Positions 60,432-64,000 of a DNA stretch of 64,000 nucleotides are shown here, piece by piece. Source of the stretch: Flavihumibacter cheonanensis. Lineage in GTDB: Bacteria > Bacteroidota > Bacteroidia > Chitinophagales > Chitinophagaceae. A program made the translations under genes and the position numbers. The stretch covers positions 1-64,000 of the forward strand of contig NZ_JAKRWF010000007.1 in assembly GCF_022352215.1 (NCBI RefSeq), written 5' to 3'. The notes beneath the pieces were generated by a model. That model was not told the origin of the DNA and searched no databases. It saw nothing but the letters and a program-made list of their open reading frames with translations. Every line of letters starts with the position of its first letter. The stretch's first letter is position 1.

Positions 60432-61940
60432 TCAATAATTCGGGTTCTGGATCAGGATGCCACCAGAAAAATCGATCGCAGATTGAGGAATCGGGTAGTA
60501 TTGATGTCTTGGCTGATAACCTTGCGGGCCAAGCACCTGTTCTGCCAATCCCCAGCGAACCAGGTCGTAGAAGCGTTCTCCTTCCATGGCCAGCTCAACC
60601 CTTCTTTCCTGCTGGATCGCTGTACGCATCTGGTTTTTGCTGGTGAAAGCAATATTGGGCAGCACTGCCGCATTATTACCTCTTGCCCTGGCCCTGATCT
60701 GGTTTACATACTGCACCGCTTTTGCTTCATTCGCTGCGCCACCAATTTCATTGGCAGCTTCTGCAGCCATCAGCAGTACATCCGCGTAACGAAGGATGGG
60801 CTGGTTAAGCCAACCATTTTGTCTGTTACTGGTTGCCAATTGTACATCTGGTTCCGGATATACTTTTTTATTCCAATACAAACGTGGAATAGAAGGAAAT
60901 GCCGGAACAGTTTTTCCATACAATCCATCATCCTGACCGGAAAACAGGATGGTAGCGTTCTTACGTGGATCTCCTGCTTCATATGCATTTACCAGGTTTT
61001 CAGTAGGTGTATTCCAACCCCATCCGAGATCCCATTCAGCAGCGCCACGAACACCCTGGGCAATACCGTACCAGGAGAAATAATTATCTGTATTATTCGC
61101 ACCAATGGAGGATTGAATTTCCCAGATGGATTCCTTACTGTTTTCTCCTCTGGTTGTAAATAATTGCTGGTAATTGGGGAAGAGTTCGTATCTGCCGGAA
61201 TTAATCACCTGTTCTGCATAGCTTAAAGCACCTGCCCAGTCTTTCCGGTACAACAGTGTTTTTGCAGTCAGTGCCTGCGCTGCACCCTGTGTCAAACGTC
61301 CGACAAATTGTGCAGGCCATTCAACAGGAAGATTCGCTCGTGCAAATTCCAGGTCTGAATCAATCAATGCATAAATTTCAGCAACTGAAGATTTAGGAAC
61401 TTTCGAATCTTCCGGATTATACACACGGAAATCGATCTTGGGAACTTCACCAAAAGCACGAACCAGATCAAAGTAAGCATAGGCGCGGAACATCCTGGCT
61501 TCTGCAATATTTACCAATGATGCAGGATCATTCGCATTGAGTGAATCAGCCAATTGAAGGGCTGTATTCGCCTGACCAATCAGTACATAGTGCTGATCCC
61601 AATAGGTTGTGGAAGACCAGTGGTCTTTTGCATATTGGAATTGGTCATAAATCACACCCCAGTCGGCACCATCGGAAGGGCTACTTCCTTTTTCAGAATC
61701 ATCTGACCTGAAGTTATTCATACCCAGCCAGGGAATGCCACCGAATCCTTGTCCGGCTACATCTCCATTTCGAATGGCACCATACAGGCCATAGATCTGG
61801 CCTTCTATACCACCTTGTGTAAGGTCATCGAGGGTGGCTGTAAGTGGTTTTCTGTCCAGGAATTTTGAACAGCCAGCCAGTATTAGCAGGATTGGTAAAC
61901 CAACCAGTACAGCCCTCATTGCATTCTTTTTATATGTCAT
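60432..61940 (-). CDS. SusD/RagB-type starch/glycan-binding lipoprotein
   Basis: A 502-residue lipoprotein (signal VLVGLPILLILAGC, Cys24) of SusD/RagB layout: SKFLDRKPL at the start, TPR-like helices (LIGQANTALQLADSLNANDPASLVNIAEARMFRAYAYFDLVRAFGEVPKID), PILRYADVLLMAAEAANEIGG, and AIQQERRVELAMEGERFYDLVRWG and IPQSAIDFSGG near the end. It caps the SusC channel and binds oligosaccharides before import. It starts 18 bases after SusC, which fixes the pair. Confidence 0.97.
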   Translation of the reverse strand: MTYKKNAMRAVLVGLPILLILAGCSKFLDRKPLTATLDDLTQGGIEGQIYGLYGAIRNGDVAGQGFGGIPWLGMNNFRSDDSEKGSSPSDGADWGVIYDQFQYAKDHWSSTTYWDQHYVLIGQANTALQLADSLNANDPASLVNIAEARMFRAYAYFDLVRAFGEVPKIDFRVYNPEDSKVPKSSVAEIYALIDSDLEFARANLPVEWPAQFVGRLTQGAAQALTAKTLLYRKDWAGALSYAEQVINSGRYELFPNYQQLFTTRGENSKESIWEIQSSIGANNTDNYFSWYGIAQGVRGAAEWDLGWGWNTPTENLVNAYEAGDPRKNATILFSGQDDGLYGKTVPAFPSIPRLYWNKKVYPEPDVQLATSNRQNGWLNQPILRYADVLLMAAEAANEIGGAANEAKAVQYVNQIRARARGNNAAVLPNIAFTSKNQMRTAIQQERRVELAMEGERFYDLVRWGLAEQVLGPQGYQPRHQYYPIPQSAIDFSGGILIQNPNY

Positions 61941-61958
61941 AGCTGTAAGATTTTTTGA

Positions 61959-64000
61959 TTAGAAAGTAACATTAATACCACCTGTGATAACCATAGGCAA
62001 TGGACCATTACCATTGTCAATACCAAAGGAAGTAGCAATACCACCGAACTCAGGTGTATAACCGGAATTACGCTTGAAAGTTTTCAGGTTCTGCACATTG
62101 GCAAAAATTCTTGCGCTCTTCATTGCAGCTCTTTGAATCAGTTTAGAGCTGAAGTTGTAACCGATTTGTACGTTCCGAATGCGGATATAACTACCATCTT
62201 CAATACCATAAGTAGAAGGCAGGCGGTTGATGGCACGGTTGTCACCCAGGATCGGATCCCAGTTAGAAGTACCCGGACCATTCCAGCGATTCAACTTGAA
62301 AGCCGGATAGTTGAATTTGGTAAATGGCAGTTCTGAACTACCCCAGTAGCGATAGATTTCATTTCCGTAAACACCATTGAAGTCGATACCGAAATCAAAA
62401 CCCTTGAAGTTTGCACCCAGGGAGAAACCATAGGCAAAATCAGGAGTAGGATTACCAATCATTGTGCGGTCATCAGAATTGATAACACCATCACCATTGA
62501 TATCGCGGTATTTGAAATCACCCGGACCATACTCATAACCCTGTACAGGAGGAGAAGCCAGTTTATCAGCATAACTCTGATACAGACCATCCACCACATA
62601 ACCATAGAAATAACCAATCGGATAACCAGCTTCGGTTACGTTTGGTCTTTCTTCGCTGGGGGGAAGGCGATCACCACCAAGAGAAATCACCTTGTTATTG
62701 AAAGTGGTAATGTTACCATTAAAAGTCAGGGTGAAATCATTGGTGATTTTCTGAGTCCAGCCAGCTGCAACTTCAATACCATTGTTTTTCACGCGGCCCA
62801 CGTTATCCAAACGGCTGCCCGCACCAGAACCTACCCGAACCAGGGTCATTACATCGCGGGTATCTTTATGATAGTAAGCAGCTTCAACACGCAGGCGATT
62901 GTTCAGCAAATAGGCTTCAAATCCAGCTTCTTTGGAATCCACCACTTCCCAGGTCAGATTCTGGTTAGGAATATATGCCTGAGAATAAGCAGGGATGATA
63001 TTATTTCCAAACACCGCTGTATTACCTGTTTGCAGGCCAGGGTAGAATGGATAATCATAACCATAGGTGTTCTGCACACCGAGAAGACCCCAGGAAGCTT
63101 TGATTTTCAGATAATCAAACAGGTTCTGGCGGGCCATGAAATTTTCGCGGGTAACTTCCCACGCAGCACCTACTGAGTAGAAGTTTTTCCAGCGGTTTTC
63201 AGGAGAAATCTGGGATGAACCATCTCTTCTGAAAGAAGCATTCAACATGTATTTGCCCTGGTAATTATACAAGAGGCGGAACAATCCGGATGCTGTAGCT
63301 TTCTCCCATTGAGCAGAAGAAGAACGACGTGTTGTCTGATCTACAAATCCATTATCAATATACCAGAACCGGGGATCATCAGGAATTGCATCACCCGGAT
63401 CTTTTTGACGTGCTGTAGCAAAAAGACCGCTGTAGGTATTAAAGTAAGTTGTGAAACCAGCAAGGGCAGTCAGGCCATGATCACCAAAATCCTTTTTAAA
63501 GGTCAGGATGTGATCTTGCTGGAACTTTCTCCATTCCTGCTTATTCTGGCTAACGGAAGTAATCCTGTTATTGGGATCAACAAAAACCTGTTCGCCTGAT
63601 GGGAGTGTCGGGTTGAAAACCTCGATGATTGGATTGTAGGTGCGGTCGTCGCCCCATGACATATCACCATAGAGGGTAGAACGCCAGTTGAAGTTTCTCA
63701 GGAAATTTACATCAAAATAAACGCTACCTACCAGCCGGTATTCCATCCTCTTTTCCTTATCCCATTTTGTTTCCAGGTTCATCAGCGGGTTGCTGATCTG
63801 GGCTTGCTGAAGAGCTAGCTGAGAATATCTTCCACTAGCTTCATCAAAAGGATCTGTGATAGGCAATACGCGGCGGGCATCAAACAACAAACCATCTGCC
63901 TGGCTGAATGGAAGGCGCTGGCGGAAACCATTCATATTAAACCCAAGCTTGATGTTTTTATTTACTTTGTATTCATCATTAATTGTCAGGAGGATTTTCT
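61959..64000 (-). CDS. SusC/RagA TonB-dependent outer-membrane transporter, 5' truncated
   Basis: The C-terminal 680 residues or so of a SusC-family beta-barrel; the reading frame continues open to the window edge (LLTINDEYKVNKNIKLGFN upstream of the internal Met at 63935), so the true start lies outside. Barrel segments include RKFQQDHILTFKKDFG, YLKIKASWGLLGVQNTYGYDYPFY, NNRLRVEAAYYHKDTRDVMTLV, KNNGIEVAAGWTQKI and DGVINSDDRTMIGNPTPDFAYGFSLGANFKGFDFGIDFNGVYG, and the typical end FANVQNLKTF and ITGGINVTF. It imports oligosaccharides with TonB energy, with SusD. Confidence 0.97.
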   Translation of the reverse strand, partial: KILLTINDEYKVNKNIKLGFNMNGFRQRLPFSQADGLLFDARRVLPITDPFDEASGRYSQLALQQAQISNPLMNLETKWDKEKRMEYRLVGSVYFDVNFLRNFNWRSTLYGDMSWGDDRTYNPIIEVFNPTLPSGEQVFVDPNNRITSVSQNKQEWRKFQQDHILTFKKDFGDHGLTALAGFTTYFNTYSGLFATARQKDPGDAIPDDPRFWYIDNGFVDQTTRRSSSAQWEKATASGLFRLLYNYQGKYMLNASFRRDGSSQISPENRWKNFYSVGAAWEVTRENFMARQNLFDYLKIKASWGLLGVQNTYGYDYPFYPGLQTGNTAVFGNNIIPAYSQAYIPNQNLTWEVVDSKEAGFEAYLLNNRLRVEAAYYHKDTRDVMTLVRVGSGAGSRLDNVGRVKNNGIEVAAGWTQKITNDFTLTFNGNITTFNNKVISLGGDRLPPSEERPNVTEAGYPIGYFYGYVVDGLYQSYADKLASPPVQGYEYGPGDFKYRDINGDGVINSDDRTMIGNPTPDFAYGFSLGANFKGFDFGIDFNGVYGNEIYRYWGSSELPFTKFNYPAFKLNRWNGPGTSNWDPILGDNRAINRLPSTYGIEDGSYIRIRNVQIGYNFSSKLIQRAAMKSARIFANVQNLKTFKRNSGYTPEFGGIATSFGIDNGNGPLPMVITGGINVTF

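Noticed and set aside
1-64000. CRISPR arrays, rRNA, tRNA, phage or transposase genes
   Set aside because: No repeat-spacer pattern, no conserved RNA gene sequences and no transposase or integrase motifs were seen on either strand.

Overview
The window looks like a chromosomal segment of a Bacteroidota bacterium, most likely of the Chitinophagaceae/Sphingobacteriales group. The grounds are a SusC/SusD pair followed by lipoprotein and glycoside hydrolase genes, families largely confined to this phylum (DUF4834, DUF3667, the HEMGH metalloprotease with DUF5117-type layout, a SMUG2-like glycosylase, GH144), many SPI/SPII export signals, A-rich rather than strong Shine-Dalgarno leaders, and several TAnnTTTG/TTTG (-7/-33) promoter matches. 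No rRNA, tRNA, CRISPR array, prophage or transposase gene was seen.

Region 1 (1-20 kb) is a mixed housekeeping and envelope stretch: a SnoaL-like protein, an ArsC/Spx-like protein, a secreted protein with a possible caspase-fold (clan CD) catalytic dyad, an orphan PhnD-like binding protein, several lipoproteins, a UvrD/PcrA helicase, a VWA protein, an exported GH29 alpha-L-fucosidase, a WYL-type regulator, a TspO-related membrane protein, a large secreted zinc metalloprotease, a helical-repeat protein and a GH25 lysozyme. Convergent genes here are packed so tightly that stop codons abut or overlap, and one terminator hairpin lies inside two coding ends.

Region 2 (20-42 kb) carries a radical SAM/SPASM protein, MarR, a DUF187 glycosidase, rpoN (sigma-54) with an overlapping membrane gene, DUF3667, an L,D-transpeptidase, an AI-2E permease-like protein, a MATE transporter with a structured leader, and a tight unit of a 1257-residue multi-PAS histidine kinase, a LuxR-type regulator and a uracil-DNA glycosylase-like protein. 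It also carries a SurA-like chaperone and the rimP-nusA-infB operon, which has a promoter, a leader hairpin and a long GA/TC hairpin terminator.

Region 3 (42-64 kb, all minus strand) is a polysaccharide utilization locus of about 22 kb that enters from the right edge. The order of transcription is SusC (truncated by the window), SusD, a LamG lipoprotein, a giant FG-GAP/ASPIC lipoprotein, GH30, two tandem GH144-type proteins, a Gfo/Idh/MocA oxidoreductase, a GMC oxidoreductase, a DoxX-GH43-like fusion, an SGNH esterase, GH3, DUF1080 and a HAD phosphatase. The hydrolases point to beta-linked glucan (GH144 beta-1,2; GH30 subfamily 3 beta-1,6; GH3 exo-acting). The GMC, Gfo/Idh/MocA and DUF1080 set suggests an additional oxidative, 3-keto-glycoside route for the released oligosaccharides. 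A strong hairpin after the LamG gene probably separates high expression of the uptake genes from lower expression of the enzymes. This combined hydrolytic and oxidative layout, with the DoxX-glycosidase fusion next to the flavin dehydrogenase, is the most unusual system in the window.

A 25-31 bp palindrome of REP type occurs in intergenic positions at about 8.4, 19.9 and 50.4 kb, as tandem half-sites at 9.8 kb and as a decayed copy at 43.5 kb.
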